Below are positions 16,729 to 25,016 of a stretch of 64,000 bases of DNA, in pieces (within the stretch, counting starts at the first letter, position 1; the number at the start of each line of letters is the position of its first letter). The stretch is from Peptoniphilus lacydonensis (GTDB taxonomy: Bacteria; Bacillota; Clostridia; Tissierellales; Peptoniphilaceae). The stretch is taken from contig NZ_FNWF01000003.1 of assembly GCF_900106515.1 (NCBI RefSeq), forward strand, positions 744,001 to 808,000. Direction: 5' to 3'. The translations under genes were made by a program, and so were the position numbers. The notes under the pieces are model-generated. The model did no database searches. It saw only the letters and a program-made list of their open reading frames with translations, and was not told the origin of the DNA.

Positions 16729-16755
16729 AAAAGACTTGCTGTGCAGGTCTTTTTC
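16727..16755 (+). terminator. Intrinsic terminator after the regulator relic
   Basis: AAAAGACTTGC pairs with GCAGGTCTTTT (11 bp with one T-G pair), three-base loop, T-rich tail. Confidence 0.7.
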
Positions 16756-16823
16756 AATGTTTAACAATGTCTTTATCTTTTAATGAGATTCATTATTTGT
16801 TAAAATATATTTAGGAGGTCTTT

Positions 16824-18713
16824 ATGCCAATACTTAGCTTAACAAATATTAAAAAATCTTACATTGACGAAAATACTATTAAAGATGCAAATTTAATAGT
16901 TGAAGAAAGGGATAAAATTGGCCTTATTGGGATTAACGGCAGCGGAAAGTCCACTCTTTTTAATATAATTACAGAAAATTTGTCCTGCGATGATGGAGAA
17001 ATTTTTAGGAAAAAAGATTTAAAAATAGGATACTTAGAACAACAGTTGAATTTACATCAAAAGGGCAGCATTTATGAAAATTGCCTTTCTATTTTTTCTG
17101 ATTTAATTAATTTGGAGAAAAGTCTGAGAAAGCAAGAACATATTCTTGCAGAGAACCCCGATAATTTAGACGAAGAATTAAATAAATATCAAAATCTTCA
17201 AGACGAATTTCACAAAAGAGATGGTTACTCCTATCATTCCAAAATTAGGGGTACTTTAATTGGTCTTGGCTTTAGTGAAGATGATTTTGAAAAAGATATT
17301 GCAACACTATCTGGTGGTCAAAAGTCTCGCGTGGCTCTTGCAATGCTTCTTCTTGAGGATGCTGATTTGTTGCTTCTTGACGAACCTACAAATCACTTGG
17401 ATATTGATGCAATTTCTTGGCTTGAAAAATATTTAAAAGACATCGACAAGGCAATAATTGTAATAAGTCACGACAGATATTTTTTAAACAACATTGTATC
17501 CAAAATCGTCTTACTTGAAAATGGTGCTACAAAAACATACTCTGGCAATTACGATAATTATGTGAAGCAGAGGAAAAAGGACTTTGAAGTTTTAAAAAGA
17601 CAATACGAGGATCAACAAAAGGAAATCAAAAGGCAAGAGGAAATCATTAAAAGATACTTAAGCCTTGGTCGTGACAGATTTATTAAACAGGGAAAAAGCA
17701 GAAAAAAAATGTTAGACAAAATGCAAAGAATTGAAATGCCCAGTTCTAATAAAAAAACTAATCTCTCCTTTAAGACCAATAAAACTTCTGGAAAAGATGT
17801 TTTGCAGATAAAAGACCTTTCAAAATCCTTTGGCGACAACTTAATTTTTCATGACTTAAATGCCTTTGTCTATAAAAATGACAAAATTGGTTTAATTGGA
17901 CCAAATGGTGTGGGCAAATCAACTTTATTTAAAATAATTGCAGGTGAAATTTCTCCAAATTCTGGCAAAGTTAAAATTGGCTCAAATGTTGACATTGCCT
18001 TTTTCTATCAAGAACTGGACAATCTCAACTTAGACAAAACTGTAATGGATGAGATCTGGGATGAATTTCCAAAACTTGAACACTTTGAGATAAGAAAATA
18101 CTTGGCGGAATTTCTATTTGTTGGGGATGATATTTTTAAAACTATTGACGAGCTTTCTGGTGGAGAGCGTGGAAGATTATCTCTTTTAAAAATTATGTTA
18201 AAAGGTGCAAATTTTCTAGTACTTGATGAACCAACAAATCACTTGGACATTGACTCTAAGGAAATTCTAGAAGATGCCCTTTTAAAGTACGAGGGCACTG
18301 TTCTATCTATTTCTCACGACAGATACTTCCTAAATAAAACTGTGGACAAAATTTTTGAAATGAAAAATGATTCTATAAATGTTTTCTTAGGCAATTACGA
18401 TTATTATCTTGAAAAGACAACTGAAGTTGAATTAGAAGATGGAAACTATAAATCTAAGACAGAAATTGCCAAGGAGAAAAAACTTGAGAGAGAAGAGCGA
18501 AGGAAAAATAAAGCTTTAAGGAAAGAAAGAGAAAATTTAGAAAGTGAAATTGCAAATTTTGAAGAAAAATTATCCACAATAGATAATAAGCTTGCAGATA
18601 GTGCTACTTACAACGATTTTAATTTAGCAAATAATTTATCCAAAAAACGTGAAACCCTTGCAAATACTCTCGATGAGCTTTACGAATCTTGGATGGAATT
18701 AGAAGAAGAATAA
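16824..18713 (+). CDS. ABC-F family ATPase (duplicated ATP-binding cassette, ribosome-associated type)
   Basis: Soluble protein of 629 residues with two ABC domains and no membrane span. Domain 1 (about 1-245): Walker A GINGSGKST, signature LSGGQKSRVALAM, Walker B LLLLDEPTNHLD. Linker with charged helices (about 250-310). Domain 2 (about 320-530): Walker A GPNGVGKST, signature LSGGERGRLSLLK, Walker B FLVLDEPTNHLD. A C-terminal coiled coil (about 540-629) resembles Uup/YdiF-type members. ABC-F proteins act on the ribosome, relieving stalling or protecting from antibiotics; which role applies here cannot be read. GGAGG precedes the ATG. No terminator is obvious after it. Confidence 0.93.
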   Translation: MPILSLTNIKKSYIDENTIKDANLIVEERDKIGLIGINGSGKSTLFNIITENLSCDDGEIFRKKDLKIGYLEQQLNLHQKGSIYENCLSIFSDLINLEKSLRKQEHILAENPDNLDEELNKYQNLQDEFHKRDGYSYHSKIRGTLIGLGFSEDDFEKDIATLSGGQKSRVALAMLLLEDADLLLLDEPTNHLDIDAISWLEKYLKDIDKAIIVISHDRYFLNNIVSKIVLLENGATKTYSGNYDNYVKQRKKDFEVLKRQYEDQQKEIKRQEEIIKRYLSLGRDRFIKQGKSRKKMLDKMQRIEMPSSNKKTNLSFKTNKTSGKDVLQIKDLSKSFGDNLIFHDLNAFVYKNDKIGLIGPNGVGKSTLFKIIAGEISPNSGKVKIGSNVDIAFFYQELDNLNLDKTVMDEIWDEFPKLEHFEIRKYLAEFLFVGDDIFKTIDELSGGERGRLSLLKIMLKGANFLVLDEPTNHLDIDSKEILEDALLKYEGTVLSISHDRYFLNKTVDKIFEMKNDSINVFLGNYDYYLEKTTEVELEDGNYKSKTEIAKEKKLEREERRKNKALRKERENLESEIANFEEKLSTIDNKLADSATYNDFNLANNLSKKRETLANTLDELYESWMELEEE

Positions 18714-19016
18714 AAAAGTTATAAAATTTTCTTCCACAATCTTTTTGTGATGACTACTTTATCCCCAGAGTTATTAACATTATCCACAGGTATATAAACA
18801 TTTGTCTTTAAAAATAGTGCACATTTCATACACATTTTGATAAAATTATCATTATACACAAGAAATCTCTCTATTTTCAAATTTTTCACTAAATTTTTAC
18901 AGAAGATATACAATCTTATCCACAATTTTAAAAAAATCATCCACATTTGTGAGCTTAATAAACTATATTATTTTATCTTTTTATATATTTAAAACAATTT
19001 CTTGCATTTTAGAAAC
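18714..19016. other. AT-rich intergenic region with a cluster of DnaA-box-like sequences
   Basis: Three exact matches to the DnaA-box consensus TTATNCACA are seen on the plus strand: 18780-18788 (TTATCCACA), 18852-18860 (TTATACACA) and 18916-18924 (TTATCCACA). Three one-mismatch copies lie at 18759-18767 (TTATCCCCA), 18826-18834 (TCATACACA) and 18937-18945 (TCATCCACA). All point the same way within 187 bp, followed by 70 bp of almost pure A/T. The 75-codon open frame on the opposite strand looks like chance. Confidence 0.65.
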
Positions 19017-19048
19017 AAAAAAACACCTAGATTTCTAGATGCTTTTTT
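19017..19048 (-). terminator. Imperfect intrinsic terminator of the racemase-family gene
   Basis: On the minus strand an imperfect hairpin with core CTAGA/TCTAG is flanked by A and T runs; two mismatches interrupt the stem. Confidence 0.5.
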
Positions 19049-19080
19049 TGTCCAAAATTTTTAATTACAAATTTGTAAAG

Positions 19081-19725
19081 TTAACTCTTTAGTCTTTCAA
19101 CCATTCCATCAGCAGGATCAAGAATTTTTATATCTGTAAGTTTTTCAAATTCTTTTTTCATGTATGGAAAGTGTGTGCAAGCTAAAATTATGGCATCTGG
19201 CACTTCTTCAATTGAATTAAAAAATTGAAAAAGTTTTTCTAGCCCAAGTTTTTTCACAATTTCTTCAGGATTTTCTTTTTTCTCTATTTCTTCTACCAGA
19301 GGTAAAATCCCAATAGAAATAGTGTCCCTAAATCTTTTTTCTGAAATTATTTTATCTATTTCATGTGCAGACTTAGAATTTGCCGCCAAAATTATAATAT
19401 TTTTATAACTATCATCTAAATTTTTATAAAAATCAATGGGTGTTATAATTTCTATATCCTGTGAATTTTCTATACTCTTTACATCAATCGAAATAGAAAG
19501 AGAATTGCAGTAGATAAAAACTTTTTCTGCTCCCTTCTTTTTCGCATCAACTACTTTTTCTTTGACAATTGTTGTGAGTTCTTCTCTAGAATAATATTGA
19601 AGTCGTGACTGCTCCTTTGGATTTTTGGAAATTGGGTAACTTAAAGTTTCAAATCCTTCTTCCTCAAGTATTTCCTCTCCCATTTTTGTATCTCCATAAG
19701 TTCCTGCGAAAACTGCAACTTTCAT
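19081..19725 (-). CDS. Aspartate/glutamate racemase superfamily protein
   Basis: Protein of 214 residues resembling the Asp/Glu racemase superfamily, whose members move a proton using two cysteines. Candidate cysteines are in FIYCNSLSISI near residue 73 and in IILACTHFPYMKKEF near 182; the second motif closely matches MurI glutamate racemase. However, the usual N-terminal DSGxGG motif of MurI is replaced by VFAGTYGDTKMG, and the protein is about 50 residues shorter. So it could supply D-glutamate for peptidoglycan, but it may be a different racemase. It stands alone; no companion gene helps. Confidence 0.72.
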   Translation of the reverse strand: MKVAVFAGTYGDTKMGEEILEEEGFETLSYPISKNPKEQSRLQYYSREELTTIVKEKVVDAKKKGAEKVFIYCNSLSISIDVKSIENSQDIEIITPIDFYKNLDDSYKNIIILAANSKSAHEIDKIISEKRFRDTISIGILPLVEEIEKKENPEEIVKKLGLEKLFQFFNSIEEVPDAIILACTHFPYMKKEFEKLTDIKILDPADGMVERLKS

Positions 19726-19852
19726 TTTTCACCTCTTTAATTTAAATCTAAAACTTTTTTCACTTTACTTTTATTATAGTAAATAATAAAAATTATTCCA
19801 ATATAGTTCCCCTTAAAAAGAATTGGGTAAAAATCTTAAAGGAGGAGATATT

Positions 19853-20686
19853 ATGAAATGGCAGGGCCGAAGAAAAAGTTCAAATGTAGGAAGAAGTAAG
19901 GGTGGCGTTGCTCTCGGCGGCGGAGGTCTTTTAGTAGCACTAATAGTTTTTTTAATAACAGGTAGTCCAAGAGATGCTGTAAGGTCTGGTCTTGGATCTG
20001 GTGGGCAAAGCACAAAACAAAATTATGAACTTTCAGAAAGGGAACAAAAGCTTTATGATTATTCTGCGGTAGTTCTCGCAGACACAGAAGATGCTTGGCA
20101 TGATATTTTGGGAAAAGAAGGAATTGAATATAGAGAACCGAAATTAAATATTTTTAAAGATCAAGTAAAAAGTGGCTGTGGTATTGCCAACGCTGGAATG
20201 GGGCCATTTTATTGTTCTCGTGACGAAGCAGTATATATGGATCTTTCTTTTTACGATTCCCTAATAAACGATTTTGGTGCTGATGAAGGCGACTTTATTT
20301 TATCCTATGTAATAAGTCACGAAGTTGGTCATCATGTCCAAACTATAACAGGAGTCATGCAAAAGTACCAAGAACAAATGGCAAATTTGTCCGAAGAAGA
20401 ACAAAACGCACTTACAGTTCGACTGGAACTTCAAGCTGATTACTTGGCAGGTGTAGTTGCAAGATATCAAAAGGACAAAGGCTATCTTGACCCAGGTGAC
20501 ATCGATGAAGCAATTTCTGCCGCATGGTCAATTGGAGATGATACAATTCAAAAAAAATCACAAGGTCATGTAAAGCCAGAATCTTTTACCCATGGAACTA
20601 GTGCACAGAGAACTCGCTGGTTTAAAAAAGGTTACGAAACAGGTGACTTGTCTAATTGGGATACCTTCAGTGCAAAAGAATTATAA
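19853..20686 (+). CDS. Putative neutral zinc metallopeptidase (YpfJ family)
   Basis: Membrane-anchored protein of 277 residues. A basic, glycine-rich start (MKWQGRRKSSNVGRSKGG) precedes one membrane span at about 22-41. The remainder faces outward and carries the zinc-protease motif SHEVGHH near residues 158-164, plus a downstream acidic motif LELQADYLAGV near 195. This matches the YpfJ/neutral zinc metallopeptidase family, whose substrate is unknown. GGAGGAG six bases before the ATG at 19853 decides the start over an in-frame ATG at 19823. It stands alone with its own terminator. Confidence 0.92.
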   Translation: MKWQGRRKSSNVGRSKGGVALGGGGLLVALIVFLITGSPRDAVRSGLGSGGQSTKQNYELSEREQKLYDYSAVVLADTEDAWHDILGKEGIEYREPKLNIFKDQVKSGCGIANAGMGPFYCSRDEAVYMDLSFYDSLINDFGADEGDFILSYVISHEVGHHVQTITGVMQKYQEQMANLSEEEQNALTVRLELQADYLAGVVARYQKDKGYLDPGDIDEAISAAWSIGDDTIQKKSQGHVKPESFTHGTSAQRTRWFKKGYETGDLSNWDTFSAKEL

Positions 20687-20690
20687 AATT

Positions 20691-20729
20691 AATAGAACTG
20701 TGGAAGACTAATTCACAGTTCTATTTTTA
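20691..20729 (+). terminator. Intrinsic terminator of the metallopeptidase gene
   Basis: AATAGAACTGTG pairs with CACAGTTCTATT (12 bp), 11-base loop, T-rich tail. Confidence 0.85.
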
Positions 20730-20870
20730 TACTCTTTATTTGTCAAACTTTTATAGTTTAAAGGGCAAATAAAATTATTATTCTTAAAAAAACTAAAATT
20801 ACAAAGACGAATTTATGACAATAAGTGACATTAATTTTTAATAAAAATTCTACAAAACTTAAAACTTTTC

Positions 20871-20904
20871 AAAAAAACTACGAGTCAAATACCCGTAGTT
20901 AAAA
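20871..20904 (-). terminator. Intrinsic terminator of the following minus-strand membrane protein
   Basis: AACTACG/CGTAGTT stem, followed on the minus strand by seven T. Its sequence is similar to the duplicated terminators at 24296 and 24972. Confidence 0.8.
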
Positions 20905-20917
20905 TTATTTATTAAAA

Positions 20918-21667
20918 TCAAATTTCAGAATTTTCTACACTTTCATTTAATCTTATGCTCCCAAACTTATCCAAATAAATATTTGAAATTTTTGCCAAAT
21001 AATTTGGTGCTATGAAAAAACAAGCTACTATTGCTATCATAATTATTGGAAATAAACCTATTGAAGTAATTGGCATTTTATTTGCCGTTGCAAGACCAAT
21101 AATTGATGCGGCAATTATTACAATAAGAGGAATTTTAAAAGTACTAAGTATTGTCTTAAAAGTCTTTCCAATTAAACCAAATCCAGTTTTTGTTATAAAA
21201 GAAAAAGTTTCAAAAAATCCAAGATCTCTATATTTTTCATCTGCTAAAATAAAATTAGAATATGCAAAAATAAGAGAAATGATAGTATAAACTACTACAA
21301 AAGGAATAAATCCAACTAGATACCTAGTTACATTTTCATCATTTATACTTTTATTTACTCCCTCCACTGTAACAACTAGAAAAAGCATATAAATTGCAAA
21401 AGTTATTAAACCAATAAAAATATTCATCAAAAAAACTTTTAAATTAATAGTCTTTATATTAGAAAAATAATCCCCATAACTTCCCATTCTATTTTTAATT
21501 AGTCCTGCACAGATAATATAATTTATTATCCAAGAAATAAATGTTGGAAAAATTTCATAATCTCCTGCATGAACTCCCATTTTTTCCATTATTGCATTAA
21601 AAATAATTGATAAAACTCCACCAGTAAGAAGCCATAAAATAACTGAACTATACTTGTAATCTCTCAT
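20918..21667 (-). CDS. Multi-span membrane protein of unknown function
   Basis: I do not recognise a specific family. The protein has 249 residues and about six hydrophobic spans (near 8-25, 45-60, 78-100, 117-140, 178-197, 205-228), with a polar loop FILADEKYRDLGFFETF in the middle. Membrane proteins with a similar pattern of short loops and a glycine-free central loop occur widely in Firmicutes as uncharacterised DUF families. The start is the ATG at 21667 with GGAGGGTG a few bases upstream. It stands alone, divergent from the glutaminase operon. Confidence 0.75.
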   Translation of the reverse strand: MRDYKYSSVILWLLTGGVLSIIFNAIMEKMGVHAGDYEIFPTFISWIINYIICAGLIKNRMGSYGDYFSNIKTINLKVFLMNIFIGLITFAIYMLFLVVTVEGVNKSINDENVTRYLVGFIPFVVVYTIISLIFAYSNFILADEKYRDLGFFETFSFITKTGFGLIGKTFKTILSTFKIPLIVIIAASIIGLATANKMPITSIGLFPIIMIAIVACFFIAPNYLAKISNIYLDKFGSIRLNESVENSEI

Positions 21668-21780
21668 TTGATCACCCTCCTTTTCGTTTTTTATTTTACC
21701 ATAATAAGTAAAAATTTCAAAACTTTGTTAGGATTTGTAACTTTTATGAAATTTTTGTGGAATCGATTTCATTTTTGTGC

Positions 21781-21786
21781 TATAAT
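21781..21786 (+). promoter_or_regulatory. Putative extended -10 element of the glutaminase operon
   Basis: TATAAT preceded by TGC (extended -10), 25 bases before the start codon. Confidence 0.5.
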
Positions 21787-21811
21787 AAGTTTCCGGCTAA
21801 GGAGGTGAATT

Positions 21812-22741
21812 ATGTTTTTAAAGAAAGAAAAAGTAATCGAAAAGATTGAACAGTCTATTAAAAAAAGTGAAAAATTTTGTGGTGAAGGTGAACTTGCAAC
21901 TTATATACCAGAACTTGCAAATGTAGACCCAGATGGTTTTGCCCTAAGTATCGTTACAACAGCTGGAAATGTCTATAATTTTGGAGAAGTGGACACTAGA
22001 TTTTCTATGCAATCCATTTCAAAAATTATTTCTCTAATAATGGCACTTAATGACAATACTATTCACGATGTCTTCGAAAAAGTCGGAACAGAACCTACTA
22101 AATACAAATTTAATTCACTTATACCAATTGATGACAAACCTTCAAATCCACTAATTAACGCTGGTGCAATAACAACCGCTTCACTAATAGTTGGTAAAGA
22201 CGTTGATGAAAAATTTGAAAGAGTCTTAAATATGGTTAAAAAATTATCTGACAGCGAAAAAATTAAATTTTTGGAAGAAATTTATTCCTCTGAAATGGAA
22301 ACAACTGATGTCAATAGATCCATTGCATACTACCTTAGAAGTAAAAAAATATTTTCTCTAGATGCAGAAGAAGTATTGGACTTATATATAAGAAATTGTT
22401 CTATTGGTATAAATGCAACTGAACTCGCCCACTTAGGTGCAGTCCTTGCAAATGGAGGTGCTGACCTTGTAACTGGTGATGAAATGATCTCCAGAGAAAC
22501 TGTAAAAATTGTCTTAGCACAAATGGCTTCATGCGGGATGTATGAAGAAAGTGGAGAATTCTTATTAAATGTTGGAATTCCATCAAAGAGTGGCGTCAGC
22601 GGAGCAATCCTTGGCATCGTCCCTGGAAAATGTGGAATTTGCACTTATTCTCCAAGACTAGATGAGTCTGGCAACAGTGTTAGAGGAAAAAATCTTTTGA
22701 AAATTTTATCAAAGGATTTAAATTTAAATATTTTTTTATAA
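21812..22741 (+). CDS. glsA: Glutaminase (serine-dependent, GlsA type)
   Basis: Hydrolyses glutamine to glutamate and ammonia. 309 residues, normal for the bacterial GlsA family, which has a beta-lactamase-like fold. The catalytic Ser-x-x-Lys is in FSMQSISKI near residues 66-74. Other conserved segments are SNPLINAGAITTASLI near 108-123, an ARS-like C-terminal block SGVSGAILGIVPGKCGI near 255-271, and CSIGINATELAHLGA near 193. AAGGAGGTG precedes the ATG. The next gene, 9 bases on, encodes an AGCS symporter, so the pair is likely a glutamine uptake and breakdown unit. Confidence 0.96.
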   Translation: MFLKKEKVIEKIEQSIKKSEKFCGEGELATYIPELANVDPDGFALSIVTTAGNVYNFGEVDTRFSMQSISKIISLIMALNDNTIHDVFEKVGTEPTKYKFNSLIPIDDKPSNPLINAGAITTASLIVGKDVDEKFERVLNMVKKLSDSEKIKFLEEIYSSEMETTDVNRSIAYYLRSKKIFSLDAEEVLDLYIRNCSIGINATELAHLGAVLANGGADLVTGDEMISRETVKIVLAQMASCGMYEESGEFLLNVGIPSKSGVSGAILGIVPGKCGICTYSPRLDESGNSVRGKNLLKILSKDLNLNIFL

Positions 22742-22750
22742 GGAGTAAAC

Positions 22751-24217
22751 ATGATAAATATAATCGAAACTATTCATGAAATAGGAAGCTTAAATGCACA
22801 AAAAATGTATAGCGACGCTTTCTCCATGACCACAGGTCTACTTAGTGATGTCATCTATACATATCTATTAATACCACTACTACTTGGTATTGGACTTTAT
22901 TATACATTTAAAATTAAAGGTGGACAAATATCAAATATCAATCACGCAATAAAATTAATTGCAACACCTGCAAAAGACGAAAATTCAATTTCACCTTTCA
23001 AGGCATTTACAATTTCTGCAGCATCTCACATAGGTACAGGTAACATAGTTGGAGTTGCAGCAGCAGTATCCATTGGTGGCCCTGGTGCAGTATTCTGGAT
23101 GTGGATTACAGCACTAATAGGAGGAGCATCATCCTTTGTAGAAAATACTTTGGGACAAGTTTTTAAAGAAAAAAATCCTGATGGAACTTTCAAAGGTGGC
23201 CCTGCTTTTTATATGGAAAAAGCACTTAAAAAGCCTAAACTTGCAGCAACATTTTCAGTTGTAATTGCAATAGTATATGGTATTAACTTTAACGCAATGC
23301 AAGCAAACACAATTGCAGCAGGATTTAATTCATCTTTTAATCTTGACAAAAAAATAGTTGCTCTTTTCCTAATTATCTTAGCAGGAATAATTATCTTTGG
23401 TGGACTAAAGAGAATTGCTGATGTAACAAGTTTACTTGTTCCAGTTATGGCAATCATTTATATGGGCGTAGTTCTATTTATAATAATTAAAAACATTAAA
23501 CTTGTTCCACATATGTTTGGCGTAATATTTGGCGGAGCTTTCAATCTTAAAGCAGGCTTTGGCGGACTATTTGGAACAGCAATACTAAATGGTATAAGAC
23601 GTGGACTTTTCTCTAACGAAGCAGGCATGGGTGCTGTTCCAAACGCATCAGCAGTAGCAGATGTATCTCACCCAGCAAAACAAGGACTTATCCAAGCACT
23701 TGGAGTATATCTTGACACAATTCTAGTATGTTCAGCAACAGCTTTCGTAGTAATCCTAGCAGGCGAAGGCATCTATGCATCTGACCTAAAGGGACTAGAA
23801 ATAACACAAGCAGCACTAGTAAATGAAGTAGGAAATTGGGCAAATTATTTCTTAACATTCTGCGTACTTATGTTTGCATTCTCATCAATTATTGGTAACT
23901 ATTACTACGGAGAAAATAATATTTTAAAACTTGACCTTGGCAAAAACTCACTAACAATTTACAGAATATTAGTCCTAATAGCAGTTATCTTAGGATGCAT
24001 TGGCGACTTCTCTATCGTATGGAATGTAGGAGATGTATTCATGGGTATCATGGCAGTAATAAACCTAATAGTATTAATTTCCCTTGGAAAAATTTCCGTT
24101 GGAGTTTACAATGATTATATTAAACAAAGAAATGACGGCAAAGACCCAGTATTCAACCCAAGAGATGTAAAAGAATTAGAACTATTTATTGATGAAATAA
24201 CAGCTTGGGATAAATAA
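22751..24217 (+). CDS. Sodium:alanine/glycine/glutamine symporter (AGCS family)
   Basis: Membrane carrier of 488 residues with about ten to eleven spans. AGCS signatures are clear: ISAASHIGTGNIVGVAAA near residues 90-108, GGPAFYMEKALKKPK near 142, GIRRGLFSNEAGMGAVPNA near 281-299. Family members import alanine, glycine or glutamine with sodium. Because it is co-transcribed with glutaminase (9-base gap, own AGGAG site), glutamine is the most likely substrate; this is inference. The operon ends with a strong terminator. Confidence 0.93.
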   Translation: MINIIETIHEIGSLNAQKMYSDAFSMTTGLLSDVIYTYLLIPLLLGIGLYYTFKIKGGQISNINHAIKLIATPAKDENSISPFKAFTISAASHIGTGNIVGVAAAVSIGGPGAVFWMWITALIGGASSFVENTLGQVFKEKNPDGTFKGGPAFYMEKALKKPKLAATFSVVIAIVYGINFNAMQANTIAAGFNSSFNLDKKIVALFLIILAGIIIFGGLKRIADVTSLLVPVMAIIYMGVVLFIIIKNIKLVPHMFGVIFGGAFNLKAGFGGLFGTAILNGIRRGLFSNEAGMGAVPNASAVADVSHPAKQGLIQALGVYLDTILVCSATAFVVILAGEGIYASDLKGLEITQAALVNEVGNWANYFLTFCVLMFAFSSIIGNYYYGENNILKLDLGKNSLTIYRILVLIAVILGCIGDFSIVWNVGDVFMGIMAVINLIVLISLGKISVGVYNDYIKQRNDGKDPVFNPRDVKELELFIDEITAWDK

Positions 24218-24250
24218 AAACAAATCAGATAATTAAAACCATAAGACTTA

Positions 24251-24288
24251 ATACCAGAGCTATTATTTAACTCTGGTATTTTTTTTAC
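24251..24288 (+). terminator. Intrinsic terminator of the glutaminase-symporter operon
   Basis: ATACCAGAG (24251-24259) pairs with CTCTGGTAT, 11-base loop, run of eight T. Confidence 0.85.
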
Positions 24289-24295
24289 ATAAAAT

Positions 24296-24332
24296 AAAAA
24301 AACTATGAGCCTAAACCCATAGTTTAACAAAT
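24296..24332 (-). repeat. 37-bp repeat, copy 1; terminator of the toxin-antitoxin operon
   Basis: Contains AACTATG/CATAGTT with a minus-strand run of seven T, so it works as an intrinsic terminator for the toxin gene. The whole 37 bp is repeated identically at 24972-25008, in the same orientation. Confidence 0.85.
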
Positions 24333-24338
24333 CTATCC

Positions 24339-24608
24339 TTACTTATAATGACCCTTACATTGAAATATAACAATTGTATCTTCTTCTATTAAATAAACAA
24401 CCCTGTGTTCCTTATTGATTCTTCTACTCCAAAGTCCTGACAAATTATTTCTTAATGCCTCAGGCTTTCCTATTCCTTCAAAGGGACTTCTCTTTATATC
24501 TTTAATAATTTGATTTATTCTCTTAAAAATTACCCTGTCATTCTTTTGCCAATATAAATAATCTTGCCATGCTTCAAAATCCCACTTTATACTATTAATC
24601 CTAGTCAT
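24339..24608 (-). CDS. Toxin of Txe/YoeB family (mRNA interferase)
   Basis: Small toxin of 89 residues. YoeB family members cleave mRNA at the ribosome when freed from their antitoxin. Family features are present: the start IKWDFEAWQDYLYWQ, the central GKPEALRNNLSGLWSRRI near residues 48-65, and the C-terminal HRVVYLIEED followed by QCKGHYK, with candidate catalytic Glu, Arg and His. The ATG overlaps the antitoxin stop by 4 bases (ATGA), the normal arrangement. The gene looks intact. Confidence 0.93.
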   Translation of the reverse strand: MTRINSIKWDFEAWQDYLYWQKNDRVIFKRINQIIKDIKRSPFEGIGKPEALRNNLSGLWSRRINKEHRVVYLIEEDTIVIFQCKGHYK

Positions 24609-24853
24609 TCTATTTCTCTTTCAACAAATTCTAATTTTCCATTTTTATAATCATCATATTTATTTTCTAAATATTCAATATTTTCTTTGCTATAAAAAGG
24701 ATCAATTGATAATTCAAATGGGATTCTACTTTCTCTTCCCATCTTTTTTAGATAAACATTAATAGCAGAAGATAAAGAAATTCCAATATCTTGACAGACA
24801 AGTTCTGCCTTTCTTTTAACATCATCATCTACTCTTATATTAATTTGTGCCAC
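24605..24853 (-). CDS. Antitoxin of RelB/DinJ type
   Basis: Antitoxin of 82 residues, first gene of the pair. Residues 1-45 form a ribbon-helix-helix DNA-binding domain (AQINIRVDDDVKRKAELVCQ, then SLSSAINVYLKKM), as in RelB/DinJ proteins, which repress their own operon. The acidic C-terminus would wrap the toxin. I chose the GTG at 24853 because GGGAG lies 8 bases upstream; an earlier TTG would add five residues. DinJ is more often paired with YafQ, so this pairing is a common mixed combination. Confidence 0.88.
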   Translation of the reverse strand: MAQINIRVDDDVKRKAELVCQDIGISLSSAINVYLKKMGRESRIPFELSIDPFYSKENIEYLENKYDDYKNGKLEFVEREIE

Positions 24854-24971
24854 AATATCAACTCCCAACTTTATTTTAGCATAATTATATAATTTGTAAA
24901 TAATTATACTACAAATATTTAAAATAAAATTTTCTCTAAATAATCTAGTCTACAATGCGAAAACTTTACGC

Positions 24972-25008
24972 AAAAAAACTATGAGCCTAAACCCATAGTT
25001 TAACAAAT
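24972..25008 (-). repeat. 37-bp repeat, copy 2; terminator of the pilus/sortase operon
   Basis: Identical to 24296-24332 over 37 bp in the same orientation. It lies 9 bases after the stop of the last sortase gene and has hairpin AACTATG/CATAGTT followed on the minus strand by seven T. Confidence 0.85.
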
Positions 25009-25016
25009 TTATAAAA

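Noticed and set aside
18719-18946. 75-codon open frame on the minus strand behind the ABC-F gene
   Set aside because: Its composition is that of A/T-rich random DNA, it has no ribosome binding site, and it runs through the DnaA-box cluster.
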